A DNA stretch of 56,813 nt from Microcaldota archaeon (GCA_030648615.1 JAUSHJ010000063.1:1-56813); one strand, 5' to 3'; positions 24,672 through 33,217 are shown, numbered from the stretch's first letter. Translations and numbers: made by a program. Notes: generated by a model not told the origin, from the letters alone.

Positions 24672-25349
24672 ATGTCAATTATTACAATTCCTGTAAAATC
24701 TGGCAGAAGAACAAATCCAAAACTATTTCATGAAGATGGTCACGCAAGGTCAGGGTTAATAAAAATACACGTTCTTTTAGATGACATTTTAAAACCAAAA
24801 GGAATCAGACCAGATGTTTTTGTAGTAGGTTCACAGGCTAAGGGTACTTTTAGGACAGATGAAGATATTTCCAGGATAATTTTATTAGGAAACAAATCTT
24901 GTTCGAGCGTTACTTCTGACGATCTCAAGTTTGCAGCAGGTTTGCTGGGTATAACCGAGGCAAGGACCGAACTGGCATTTAGATTTTTCCTTACTGTCAA
25001 TGGTTCTTCAGGTCTAAGCAGAGATTTTTATTATTTTGTAACAAGATTTTTAGGAAAGTTCATAAGAACAAAACCTAGTGATTTGGATATTGCTGTAATA
25101 GTCCGGCAGCCAGAACAGGTAAGCACTTCATTTGTTGCAATTGCGGGAAGTAAAGAACTCGAGCAGGCAATTTTAGAATTAGGTATCCATACTGAATTTT
25201 TTATTTCAAATGGTCTTTCTCCAGGTTCAGCTTTTGACATAAAACGAGAGCAATGGTTCCAGCAGGTAGAAGTTGAAGGGATCACATTCAGGCCCCTGAT
25301 GTTTTTCTTCAAGCCTATGCTCGCAACTACAGCAAGAATGGAACATTAA
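24672..25349 (+). CDS. Nucleotidyltransferase-like protein with split active-site motifs
   Basis: 225 residues. VVGSQAKG at 51-58 is the nucleotidyltransferase GS motif. A DEDIS follows at 63-67 and a second, better DxD box (KPSDLDIAVIV) at 134-144. In the Pol-beta superfamily the GS motif and DxD are normally only 9-13 residues apart, so either residues 59-133 are an insertion or DEDIS is the active pair. The C-terminal part (IHTEFFISNGLSPG...WFQQVEVEGITFRPL) is reminiscent of MNT-type folds. A TATA-like ATTTATAAAAC lies about 20 bp before the ATG. Function unknown. Confidence 0.65.
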   Translation: MSIITIPVKSGRRTNPKLFHEDGHARSGLIKIHVLLDDILKPKGIRPDVFVVGSQAKGTFRTDEDISRIILLGNKSCSSVTSDDLKFAAGLLGITEARTELAFRFFLTVNGSSGLSRDFYYFVTRFLGKFIRTKPSDLDIAVIVRQPEQVSTSFVAIAGSKELEQAILELGIHTEFFISNGLSPGSAFDIKREQWFQQVEVEGITFRPLMFFFKPMLATTARMEH

Positions 25350-25386
25350 ATAAAATCAGTTAAATTCTTCCCTGCCTTTCAAATAC

Positions 25387-26523
25387 CTAAATTTTATCCA
25401 ATTTTGATTTTTTCAATTCAAATATGATCGGGTAGACAATTGCTAAAATTGTTCCGCAGAATAATAGTGCTTCCGAAGTTCCGTATTTTAAAGTTAATAA
25501 AAACACAGATGCAATTCCGCATATTCTTCCTAGATTTAATAACCACTCTCGCCCTAACATGCTGTGGAATATATTTTTAGAGTTATCAACAACCAGTGCC
25601 ATGGGCAGAGGGAAAAATACTGTTTTGAAGAAATTTATCATGGCAAACCCAAGTAAGAACGTTCCAATTTCTTTGGAAAAACTCGTAAATATTGATGCAA
25701 GACCAAATGCGATTGAAGACAGGATAATAAATTCTCGTCTTCTTTTATGCAAATCCGATATTTTTGCAGTTATTAGTGATGCAATTATTGCAAATATTGT
25801 GGCCAGTGATATAAATGCTCCAAACTCTGCAGGCTGGTCGAGATACTTTAATATCATTAGATCGAGAAGAATAGTTACTATTACTGCTGGTGCAAAACCT
25901 TCAAGAAATATCAGTGTTTTCAAACCAGAAAGTGATTTTAGACAATCTGCTAAATTATAATAAAATACTTTATCATTCTGTATATATTTAGTAGCTATCA
26001 GGAATGTTGCTGCATAGGCAATCATGGCTAATATAAAGAGGTTTCCATATCCCATAATTGCTGCAATAAGACCGGAAATACCAGGTAAAATTATATTTAA
26101 TGAAGATCCCACGGAATAATACATAGCACCCATGAGTGCATTATTTTCTTTTTTAAACTCATAGAATAATGCATTGAACGGCACCCAAAAGAAAAAGTGC
26201 GTGAGTCCCAGTAGAAATCTGAATAAATACCCTGCATTGGCAGTTGGCATTGCATAGAGAACCAAAATTGATAAAAAACCAAGTGCTATTCCGATAAGCA
26301 TGAATTTTTTCGCAGGAACTTTTCTGAAAAGTGGTGCGAGAAGAAGTGAGCCCATGAACCATACTAGTCCAGTGCTTATTATTTCTGTAATACTCATTCC
26401 AAGACCAAATAAGTATACTTCAAATAATGAGCCTCCAAGTATGTTTGCAGCTAGCCAGAAAACATACATTATGTTAAGTTTTGCGAACTGACTCGAGAGT
26501 GACTTAAAACTTAAGTTAAACAT
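25387..26523 (-). CDS. Major facilitator superfamily-like transporter
   Basis: 378 residues with about eleven or twelve hydrophobic helices, consistent with an MFS carrier. Loop motifs resemble the family: LLLAPLFRKVPAKKFMLIG between helices 2 and 3, and AKISDLHKRRREFIIL between the halves. The substrate is not predictable. The N-terminus lacks the usual cytoplasmic tail. No neighbouring gene suggests a substrate. Confidence 0.85.
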   Translation of the reverse strand: MFNLSFKSLSSQFAKLNIMYVFWLAANILGGSLFEVYLFGLGMSITEIISTGLVWFMGSLLLAPLFRKVPAKKFMLIGIALGFLSILVLYAMPTANAGYLFRFLLGLTHFFFWVPFNALFYEFKKENNALMGAMYYSVGSSLNIILPGISGLIAAIMGYGNLFILAMIAYAATFLIATKYIQNDKVFYYNLADCLKSLSGLKTLIFLEGFAPAVIVTILLDLMILKYLDQPAEFGAFISLATIFAIIASLITAKISDLHKRRREFIILSSIAFGLASIFTSFSKEIGTFLLGFAMINFFKTVFFPLPMALVVDNSKNIFHSMLGREWLLNLGRICGIASVFLLTLKYGTSEALLFCGTILAIVYPIIFELKKSKLDKI

Positions 26524-26580
26524 ATTAGTATTACCTCTAGTGCTTATGAAAAACTAAATTAAAATAATTAGGTAAAATTA

Positions 26581-26964
26581 TTAAACAGCTACGCCGTTTA
26601 TCGAACCATCCTGGCCGACTCGGTTAGTAACTTTTACTTTTCCTATATCCGTGTTTAAAACTGCGCCTTTCGTAATTATGTTTTGTCTTACGAATTCAGA
26701 GTTGTGGCTTTCAACTACACCGATTATTTTAACTTTTGCCATTTTACCATCTTTGGTTCTGGTATTTACGAAAACAGCTTTCTTTAGTTTTATTTTTATT
26801 TTTCCGCCTACAGTTCTCTTCTCTCTTTTATCTTCTACCTTGGAGACCTTTGTAGCAGTAAAAACGCCGCCCATGTGAATAAGTTTTTTATCCTTATTCT
26901 TCCTTTTTGCGCCTCCTGTTCCGGAGCTTACTTTCTTGGTTTGTGGTTTGTGATATTGTTGCAT
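26581..26964 (-). CDS. rps8e: Ribosomal protein S8e
   Basis: 127 residues, the normal archaeal size. The N-terminal basic segment (MQQYHKPQTKKVSSGTGGAKRKNKDKKLIHMGG) and the TKVSKVEDKREKRTVGGKIKIKLKKAVFVN, ESHNSEFVRQNIITKGAVL and GKVKVTNRVGQDGSINGV blocks are those of S8e, a small-subunit protein shared by archaea and eukaryotes. Confidence 0.96.
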   Translation of the reverse strand: MQQYHKPQTKKVSSGTGGAKRKNKDKKLIHMGGVFTATKVSKVEDKREKRTVGGKIKIKLKKAVFVNTRTKDGKMAKVKIIGVVESHNSEFVRQNIITKGAVLNTDIGKVKVTNRVGQDGSINGVAV

Positions 26965-27051
26965 TATGACTAACCTCTTTAAATTTTTAATAATTCGTAG
27001 AATTAACTTTGTTTATATACATTTTAAAACGTTACCCTAGACCTTCTATTC

Positions 27052-27444
27052 ATGATTTATGCGGAAATATCAGCGGAATTGAGTGCAAATGAGATAAATA
27101 CTATTCTGAAAGATGAAGATGCACTAGTTATCGATTTTAACTTTATAACATCTGAGCTCGAGTTGAAACTTGCAGAACAGCTGACTATTTCCAGCTTCAA
27201 GCAAAAGAATAATATTGCAAACAAATTCAAATATGAATTTTTACTTTGGGTATCTGGAAAAAGGGATATAAAAAGTGCAATGGAAGTTACTTTACCAAAG
27301 AGTAATAAAATGATAATTGTCGTTTTTGGAACTAATTATCGTAAAATACTTTCACAGCTTAATCCAAAAGTAATAAAGAAAAAATTACCGAAGATTTTCG
27401 ATTCCATTGCTTTAGAACGAATATCTACGTCTCGAGTTTTCTGA
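27052..27444 (+). CDS. KEOPS complex subunit Cgi121-like
   Basis: 130 residues. FKQKNNIANKFKYEFLLWVSGKRDIKSAMEV is close to the Cgi121 signature, in which NlxxExLLyLSGxRqIxxAle is conserved. Cgi121 binds the tRNA 3' end in the KEOPS complex that makes the t6A modification. The rest is divergent, and the length is about 15-20 residues shorter than typical. The ATG follows a TTTATATAC TATA-like box at about 40 bp. Confidence 0.78.
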   Translation: MIYAEISAELSANEINTILKDEDALVIDFNFITSELELKLAEQLTISSFKQKNNIANKFKYEFLLWVSGKRDIKSAMEVTLPKSNKMIIVVFGTNYRKILSQLNPKVIKKKLPKIFDSIALERISTSRVF

Positions 27445-27474
27445 TTGTATTCATAATTGCATTGTAGCTTATAC

Positions 27475-28494
27475 TTAATTTCTATAACATCTGCAATTAG
27501 TGGCGAGATAATATCCTGAAGGACATGCCAAACATTCATTGTTACAACTATAATATCCTTCTTGGCACGATGCACACACGTATTCACTCGAAGCAATTGT
27601 TCCAGAAGGGCACTGAGAGTAACATTTATTATCGAACGTATATGGCTCATTGGGATATGTATTAGCGCAGTCCAAACAACTTGTAATGAAATAAGCAGTT
27701 CTATCTCCTGAACATGCTGGCAACGTATCCCCTGGATAACTTCCACCAGCAGGATCAAAGATAACCCAGATGCCATCTTCTAGTGTAAAATAGTTTATAC
27801 TAACATCTGATCCATAGTGATTAGTAACTGCGTTCGTAAATGAACTTAGGTCTTTAGTTGAACCAAAGTATACTATCGCATAAGCATGTACGCAAGCTGG
27901 GTCTGCTACTACTTTGGAAGTTCCTCCTATGGAATTAACCATGGATGCTATTAGAACTGCCTGATTTTTACAATCTCCAGATTTTGTTATCAATGTTTCT
28001 GATGACGGGTAAGGTATTCCTGCCAAGGGAACGTTTTGATAGATTATATTTTCTTTTACCCAATCATAGATATCAAAAAGTTGATCGAAACTATAGCTAC
28101 CTGGATCTTTTCTAATTGCATCGGCAGCTGCTTTACGAACACTTAAATCATAGGGATCTATTTTGGTACAGTACGCACTAAGGTAAGGTTCTGTATTTTC
28201 ATAGAATGTGAAATTGTATCTAGGCATTTCTTTAACTGGTCTTGGAAAACCACAGGTAGTGCCATGGACTACCTGCCCTTCGGGGCAACCACAATGAACT
28301 GTGTCGTTCACAAGATAACCGAGATTACAAAACTGGGGTTGGTTGTAGGAGCATGTTCCATAGGCAGTCCCATCAGTACATCTTAGCGTTGTGTCTTTTG
28401 AATTATCGTCATTTGGAACGTCAGGAACTACCCCGCAGCAACCGGCAAAGAGTAATCCTATAAATAACAATCCTAAGATGTATAATTTGTTCAT
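27475..28494 (-). CDS. Secreted transglutaminase-like lipoprotein, Cys-rich
   Basis: 339 residues. Lipoprotein signal with lipobox LFAGC at residues 15-19. A Cys-rich segment (39-82) precedes a transglutaminase/cysteine-protease-like core with the triad Cys175 (KSGDCKNQAVLIASM), His203 (CVHAYAIV) and Asp248 (WVIFDPAGG). A second Cys-rich tail (about 258-339) follows, with CASCQEGYYSCNNECLACPSGYY, like EGF or furin-type repeats. Likely anchored outside the membrane; the target is unknown. Confidence 0.88.
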   Translation of the reverse strand: MNKLYILGLLFIGLLFAGCCGVVPDVPNDDNSKDTTLRCTDGTAYGTCSYNQPQFCNLGYLVNDTVHCGCPEGQVVHGTTCGFPRPVKEMPRYNFTFYENTEPYLSAYCTKIDPYDLSVRKAAADAIRKDPGSYSFDQLFDIYDWVKENIIYQNVPLAGIPYPSSETLITKSGDCKNQAVLIASMVNSIGGTSKVVADPACVHAYAIVYFGSTKDLSSFTNAVTNHYGSDVSINYFTLEDGIWVIFDPAGGSYPGDTLPACSGDRTAYFITSCLDCANTYPNEPYTFDNKCYSQCPSGTIASSEYVCASCQEGYYSCNNECLACPSGYYLATNCRCYRN

Positions 28495-28592
28495 CGGATT
28501 ATAAATGATTACGCTATATTTTTAATCTTACTCGATTATTTACTAGTTATATCTAAGTTTTCAATATATTTTCATAATTACATGGTGAATCT

Positions 28593-28646
28593 ATGAATAT
28601 CCAGAAAACAAAATTTTCTATCTATTTAAAAACGGTGATTTTATGA
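28593..28646 (+). CDS. Possible 17-residue leader ORF of proS
   Basis: ATG preceded by GGTGAATCT encodes MNIQKTKFSIYLKTVIL, and its TGA overlaps the proS start codon as ATGA. The ribosome site and the overlap suggest translational coupling. It contains no proline, so it is not an obvious attenuator for prolyl-tRNA. It may be only a chance ORF. Confidence 0.35.
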   Translation: MNIQKTKFSIYLKTVIL

Positions 28647-30088
28647 ATACTCCAAAATCTAAATTTAGTGAATGGTATAATGAAATTACAAAAGAAGCAG
28701 AATTATGTGATTTGCGTTACAACTTGAAAGGTTTCATAGTATTCATGCCGTGGTCAGTTATGTCCATGAAAAAAATGTACGCTATTTATGAAAAAGAACT
28801 GGAAGCTCACGGTCACGTGCCTGCATTATTTCCAGCATTGATTCCAGAAGGATATTTTCATAAAGAAGCAGAGCATATTGAAGGTTTCGCTCCAGAAGTT
28901 CTATGGGTTACAGAAGCAGGAAAGCATAAGCTAGAAGAAAGATATGCAATGCGTCCAACAAGCGAAACTGCAATGTATTCAATGTATTCTCTATGGATAA
29001 ACGGTTTGAAAGATTTACCCGTAAAGATTTACCAGAGCTGTCAAGTTTGGAGACACGAAACAAAAGCAACAAAACCATTTATAAGAAGCAGAGAATTTTA
29101 CTGGATAGAAGCTCATGATGCATTTGCAACACGTAAAGAAGCAGAAGCTCAGGTAAAAGAAGATATGGAAATGGCTGAAAAAGTTATTCACCAGCAGTTT
29201 GCAATTCCATTTTTGTTTTTCAGAAGACCACAATGGGATAAGTTTGCAGGTGCAGTTGATACCTATGCTGCAGATACATTGATGCCAGATGGAAAAACAA
29301 TTCAACAACCTTCCACTCATTTGCTCGGTCAGAATTTTGCAAAATCTTTCAATGTAAAATATACTGATGAAAAAGGCGAATCACAATACGTTTGGCAAAC
29401 CTGCTATGGTCCTGCAATTTCAAGGATTTACGCTTCTGTGATTTCAATGCATGGGGACGATAAAGGACTGATATTGCCGTTTGAGCTTGCTCCATTACAA
29501 TTCGTAGTAGTTCCTATTCTCAAAGGAGAAAATAAAGATAAAGTAATCACGGAATGCGAGAAGATAGTGAAAATATTGCTACAGGAAAATTTCACTGTGA
29601 AGTTTGATAATAGTGAAGCTACTCCAGGCTTCAAATTTAATCATTGGGAAATGAAGGGTGTGCCTTTCAGAGTAGAGCTTGGTGAAAGAGATATTGCGGA
29701 AGAGAGTGTTATTCTTGTTAGACGAGATACTAAAGAAAAAATTAAAGTAAAGACAAAAGAGCTAGTTGCTAAAATAAATGAACTGAAGCCAGAAATAACC
29801 AAAAATCTGAGAGAAAAAGCAGATGTTTGGTTTAATTCTAAATTATCTCATGCTGGAAATATGAAGGAGTTGGATACAGTTCTAAACAAGCAAGGTGGCT
29901 TTGTGAAAGTTGCATTTTGTACTGACCAGATGGACGGTGAAAAGTGTGCTGATGACATAAAGAACAGTTGCCAGGCAAACATGCGTGGTTCGCTTTACGG
30001 GAACGATGAACTACCATTGACGAATGAGAAATGTGTTTCCTGCGGGAAGCCAGCAACCGTTTATCTTTATGCGGCGAGGCAATATTGA
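28643..30088 (+). CDS. proS: Prolyl-tRNA synthetase, archaeal/eukaryotic type
   Basis: 481 residues, class II. Motif 2 region is VKIYQSCQVWRHETKATKPFIRSREFYWIEAHDAFAT; the prolyl-AMP site includes RPTSETAMY; motif 3 is in LGQNFAKSFNVKYTDEKGE...ARIYASVISMHGDDKGLILP (read here as SRIYASVI). The anticodon domain starts at QFVVVPIL. The C-terminal zinc-binding domain is present (CTDQMDGEKCADDIK, CVSCG) and ends with the usual Tyr. GGTGATTTT precedes the ATG. Confidence 0.97.
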   Translation: MNTPKSKFSEWYNEITKEAELCDLRYNLKGFIVFMPWSVMSMKKMYAIYEKELEAHGHVPALFPALIPEGYFHKEAEHIEGFAPEVLWVTEAGKHKLEERYAMRPTSETAMYSMYSLWINGLKDLPVKIYQSCQVWRHETKATKPFIRSREFYWIEAHDAFATRKEAEAQVKEDMEMAEKVIHQQFAIPFLFFRRPQWDKFAGAVDTYAADTLMPDGKTIQQPSTHLLGQNFAKSFNVKYTDEKGESQYVWQTCYGPAISRIYASVISMHGDDKGLILPFELAPLQFVVVPILKGENKDKVITECEKIVKILLQENFTVKFDNSEATPGFKFNHWEMKGVPFRVELGERDIAEESVILVRRDTKEKIKVKTKELVAKINELKPEITKNLREKADVWFNSKLSHAGNMKELDTVLNKQGGFVKVAFCTDQMDGEKCADDIKNSCQANMRGSLYGNDELPLTNEKCVSCGKPATVYLYAARQY

Positions 30089-30127
30089 AGTGTCTTGAGT
30101 TTCGAGTCTGGAGTCAAGGTTATTGAT
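30089..30127. repeat. GAGTCT-type degenerate repeat
   Basis: GTCTTGAGTTTCGAGTCTGGAGTCAAGG-type wording in the gap after proS, like the tracts at 20240 and 32209 and the pair of words inside trm56. Confidence 0.5.
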
Positions 30128-30928
30128 ATGGAAATTAACATTGGAAAAGAGAAACTGAGCATTGGTTTCGATCATTTGAAAGTTTACATAGTAGCTTCGA
30201 TCCTCCTAGTGCTAGCGGTTGACCTGCTCTCAGTTGTTGCCAGTACCTTAGAGTTGGGTTTTTTTAATTTCGAGTCCTCTTTGCTTTTTTACGCTAATCT
30301 CTTGTCATGGTCTGGCTACCTGCTGCCATTACTTTTAGCATTCCTAATTTTGGAAACAGCAAAGAAATTAGGACATACGACAAATGGAGCTTACATAACT
30401 TCAATGTCGGCACTAGTATTTCTGATCTCTTTGATGTTGTTTGCAATTAGTATGATCGGCATCATGTTTACATCTGGTTCTGCCCTGATTTATCGTCTTT
30501 CTGACTTCATTTTTTATATTATCAAGGCCCTTTTTAATGCTGCATTTCTTTATCTATTATTAAGTTTCCTGCAAAATAAAAAATCTATTTCTACCGAAGT
30601 GATTGTTGCTTCTTTTCTGATATTCGTTGCCCCTCTTGCGATTCTATCTTTCATGAGCGATTATCCGATTATTTCATTTTTCGTTCCTATTGCTACTATC
30701 GCAAGCTTGCTATCAAACTTAGTTTTTGTCCTCATTATTCTTAATCACGTTTCACAGGAAAAAGAGAAGTTATCAGTTTATCTATACGGAATTGGACTTA
30801 TTTTCATTCTCACTTTCCTGTTGCGAGCTTACAATGCATTTTCATTTGAAGAACAGTTTTATGCAATCGTAACTCCGTTTTATATTATTGCATCCTACGT
30901 TGTAGGTAGATTATTGATAAAAAAATAG
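30128..30928 (+). CDS. Polytopic membrane protein, unknown function
   Basis: About 266 residues with seven or eight predicted membrane helices and short loops. The N-terminus MEINIGKEKLSIGFDHLK is soluble and could be a beta hairpin. I start at the ATG after the GAGTCT-type repeat, because the upstream TTG would translate the repeat. No family is recognised; small archaeal genomes contain many such proteins. It follows proS but the repeat between them argues against tight coupling. Confidence 0.75.
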   Translation: MEINIGKEKLSIGFDHLKVYIVASILLVLAVDLLSVVASTLELGFFNFESSLLFYANLLSWSGYLLPLLLAFLILETAKKLGHTTNGAYITSMSALVFLISLMLFAISMIGIMFTSGSALIYRLSDFIFYIIKALFNAAFLYLLLSFLQNKKSISTEVIVASFLIFVAPLAILSFMSDYPIISFFVPIATIASLLSNLVFVLIILNHVSQEKEKLSVYLYGIGLIFILTFLLRAYNAFSFEEQFYAIVTPFYIIASYVVGRLLIKK

Positions 30929-31010
30929 TTGTTCCATTTGTAACATTTTTGCTCTGAAATGATTCACCAGCATCGTAACCTTTAAAAGCTTATTTTGACG
31001 CATCGTCGTT

Positions 31011-31877
31011 ATGACTTTATTACAACACTCAGTTCAACCACCGTCATCTACCAAATCACTATCTCCAAAAGGACGAGGTCATTTCCGTTGTCCTGATCCG
31101 GATACTGCTACTATTCTATCTAATCTGGTAGTCATAAAAATAACTGGCAAGATATGTGATCCAGCAAATCTTTCCAATCTAGCTAGAGACGTTGGAGCAC
31201 TTACAAGAAGAGGTATGAAAGTAATCATAGTTCATGGAGGCGGAAGACAGATAGATGCTGCGTTATCTTCTGCAAGTATAGTTACTCAGAAAAAAGATGG
31301 TATACGTATAACTCCAAAGGAAGCAATTCCCCATGTAGTCAGTGCAATGAAAGCAATAAACGCAGAGGTAGGGGCAGCCATTCGGAATGAAGTAGATTCA
31401 GTTGCATGCATAGATAACTCTGATTTTTCAATTATTTCAGCAACAAGAAAAGATGGCTATGGTGAAGTCGGAGATGTAAGCAAAGTTGATACACGAACAA
31501 TCACCTTAGTCTTAAGAAGAAGCGAAGTTGTAGTGCTATCTTGCCTTGGTAAAACAGGAGACGATTCAGTAAACATAAATGCAGATGATGTGGCAGCAGC
31601 AGTTGCCACTTCTATGAAAGCAAAGAAATTATTGATGCTTTCAGATGTTCCAGGAATAATCTCTAATGATCAGGTTCTTCCTTTAGTTGATAATTCTATA
31701 GCACATGTGTTGTTGGCAAATGGAACTATTACCGGTGGTATGGTAGTTAAAGTTACTGCAATGTTAGATGCTGCGCAACATGTTGGGGAAGTAATTGTTG
31801 CAAGTGGTAATACAGATTCAATTCTTGGCGTAATAGATGGGAGTGCTGTCTGCACAAGATTTTCATCTGTTGCCTAA
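31011..31877 (+). CDS. Acetylglutamate kinase-like amino-acid kinase
   Basis: 288 residues. From about residue 38 the protein follows the ArgB/LysZ pattern: LVVIKITGKI (usually IKxGGK; here the first Gly is Thr), VIIVHGGGRQID, LSCLGKTGDDSVNINADDVAAAVATSMKAKKLLMLSDVPGI, and TGGMVVKVTAMLDAA. Such enzymes phosphorylate N-acetylglutamate or an amino-acyl carrier protein-bound glutamate/aminoadipate. No other arginine or lysine pathway gene is near, so the substrate is open. The Ser/Pro-rich first 35 residues have no counterpart in ArgB. Confidence 0.85.
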   Translation: MTLLQHSVQPPSSTKSLSPKGRGHFRCPDPDTATILSNLVVIKITGKICDPANLSNLARDVGALTRRGMKVIIVHGGGRQIDAALSSASIVTQKKDGIRITPKEAIPHVVSAMKAINAEVGAAIRNEVDSVACIDNSDFSIISATRKDGYGEVGDVSKVDTRTITLVLRRSEVVVLSCLGKTGDDSVNINADDVAAAVATSMKAKKLLMLSDVPGIISNDQVLPLVDNSIAHVLLANGTITGGMVVKVTAMLDAAQHVGEVIVASGNTDSILGVIDGSAVCTRFSSVA

Positions 31878-31927
31878 TTTTAAAAAAGCAATCTATTTAA
31901 TCTCTATTAATCAAATGCATTTCATAT

Positions 31928-32032
31928 AGCCCCGTCATCTAGCGGTCAAGATATCTTATTTTAGGATAAATATCGCCAAAAGGATATCAGCCTTTGGAGC
32001 TGGTTACATCGGTTCGAATCCGATCGGGGCTA
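31928..32032 (+). tRNA. tRNA-Gln (UUG) with a 33-nt intron before the anticodon stem
   Basis: Acceptor AGCCCCG pairs with CGGGGCT and the discriminator is A. D-arm ATCT-AGCGGTCA-AGAT, anticodon arm TCAGC-CTTTGGA-GCTGG with anticodon TTG, and T-arm ATCGG-TTCGAAT-CCGAT are all good. Between D-arm and anticodon stem the gene has 33 extra bases bounded by two direct copies of GATATC (31950 and 31983). Removing 33 bases gives a normal 72-nt tRNA. Because of the repeat, the exact cut within 31950-31988 is not fixed. CCA is not encoded. Confidence 0.93.
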
Positions 32033-32043
32033 TCAATGTTTTT

Positions 32044-32198
32044 GGGCTCGTAGTCGATACGTGTCTTGTGTATATGCTTTAGTTCAAGACCGCGATAGCG
32101 GTAAGACGCTACTCTCACACAGTAGAGACATGGGGTTCAATAATCTGGTTTCGAAATTTAAACTTTGAAACGTGAAATTGAAAATCCTCACGAGCCCA
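32044..32198 (+). tRNA. tRNA-Val (CAC) with two introns, in D-arm and T-loop
   Basis: Acceptor GGGCTCG pairs with CGAGCCC, discriminator A. The anticodon arm CTACT-CTCACAC-AGTAG gives CAC, valine. The D-arm is interrupted after GTC by about 38-40 bases carrying a GTCTTG/CAAGAC hairpin, and resumes at TAGCGGTAAGAC; CGATA repeats at 32055 and 32093 leave the cut ambiguous. The T-stem TGGGG/CCTCA encloses TTCAA plus 43 extra bases with GTTTC/GAAAC and TTCAAT/ATTGAA helices. Splicing both out leaves about 72-74 nt. It lies 11 bp after tRNA-Gln. Confidence 0.9.
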
Positions 32199-32208
32199 AT
32201 TTATTTTT

Positions 32209-32257
32209 CCGGTTTCCGGTCTCCAGTTTTGAGTCTCGGGTCTTCAGTCTCGGGTTT
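32209..32257. repeat. GAGTCT-type degenerate repeat tract
   Basis: GGTTTCCGGTCTCCAG, TTTTGAGTCTCGGGTCTTCAG and TCTCGGGTTTCTAGTCTAG follow in a row. This is the longest member of the degenerate GAGTCT/GGGTCT family in the window. It separates the tRNA pair from the convergent gene. Confidence 0.6.
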
Positions 32258-33082
32258 CTAGTCTAGAGCTTTGAGTTTTTCAACGTCTTTATACGGAACT
32301 TCCACTACTATTCCTACTCCATAGTGGCCAGATCCCAAAGGTTCCTGAGTCATAAAGACAATTCCCTTGTAAACGCCATCAATAACTGCCTGCCTAGTAA
32401 CCGAAGTTACATTTGCTTTTTTTTCATTTCTCCAGGGACATCTAAAAACTGGTCTATGTTCAAACATGTTAGGTTTACTTGTAGTCCAGTATTCAGGAAG
32501 GCGTGGTCCAAAAGTAACTGTACTTTCCGGATCTATTTCATAATGTTGGCCAGTAGTGAGAGGAAAATCTGAAATATTGCGTATTCTGCTCCCATCACTT
32601 ATATGGACAAGTACATCTTTTCCATCTTTTACAAAATCATCTGCATGTATTTCACTAACAACTAGTACGCCATTTACAATGCTTCTTAAATTTTCAGGCA
32701 CTTCAAAAATACATCTCCTATCTTCTTGTTTAATTCTCTGATTAACAAAAACTCTATCTCCAAACGGAACACCGGGAGCTTCGTAGATAACTAATTCGTT
32801 TGTAGGAAAATCACCGCATTTCATAATTAGTTTCCAGAATTCATAGCATTGCATAGCATCTTCATCAAATCCCCCTACAATCAAATGGTCAGCAACACTT
32901 GGTCTTATTATTCTGGTATCAGTTCCATGTGCCATGTTGAACTCACCAACTACTCTTGGAACTTCCACAAGTGGTGGTCTGGTTTCGTTGCGCTCACTAC
33001 TTTTCAGAACTCCAACAGTTACTCTTTGACCTTTGAAATCAAACTCTCTTAGTCTTATTTGTTTATTGTTAATCGTTGTCAT
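32258..33082 (-). CDS. Unknown protein, paralog of the gene at 49415
   Basis: 274 residues from the ATG after AGAGGTGATGTT. No known family recognised and no membrane segment. It shares a pattern with the protein at 49415-50155: YExPG..xG..xxV, then LVxxEIxxxDFxKDG, GxxYxxxPxS-type beta segments, and a C-terminal GVVxEVPxxDxxKL. The two are therefore diverged paralogs. Its promoter block duplicates that of the SAM hydrolase, and its roughly 120-nt leader holds four hairpins, so it is probably tightly regulated. Confidence 0.72.
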   Translation of the reverse strand: MTTINNKQIRLREFDFKGQRVTVGVLKSSERNETRPPLVEVPRVVGEFNMAHGTDTRIIRPSVADHLIVGGFDEDAMQCYEFWKLIMKCGDFPTNELVIYEAPGVPFGDRVFVNQRIKQEDRRCIFEVPENLRSIVNGVLVVSEIHADDFVKDGKDVLVHISDGSRIRNISDFPLTTGQHYEIDPESTVTFGPRLPEYWTTSKPNMFEHRPVFRCPWRNEKKANVTSVTRQAVIDGVYKGIVFMTQEPLGSGHYGVGIVVEVPYKDVEKLKALD

Positions 33083-33107
33083 AACATCACCTCTTAGTAG
33101 TATCCAA

Positions 33108-33217
33108 ATATCCCGATCCAACTTTTTGTCGGATCTGTTTGTCCTTCGGACAAATATTTCGAAATTCCTGGAATTTCTCAATCGATCTATTCAGAACCTT
33201 CTTAATTTGTTCTGAAT
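33108..33217 (-). promoter_or_regulatory. Hairpin-rich 5' leader
   Basis: Four hairpins in a row: GATCC/GGATC (33115/33131), TTTGTCC-TTC-GGACAAA (33138-33154), GAAATTCC/GGAATTTC (33161/33170) and ATTCAGAAC/GTTCTGAAT (33189/33209). They lie between the predicted transcription start and the ribosome site of the 33082 gene. Their loops are small and their sequences unrelated. A cis-acting leader is possible; I do not recognise a riboswitch. Confidence 0.55.

Noticed and set aside
31011-31877. Evidence for a complete arginine biosynthesis pathway
   Set aside because: Only the ArgB-like kinase is present; no ArgC, ArgD, ArgJ or LysW-type gene is nearby, so a pathway claim is not supported.
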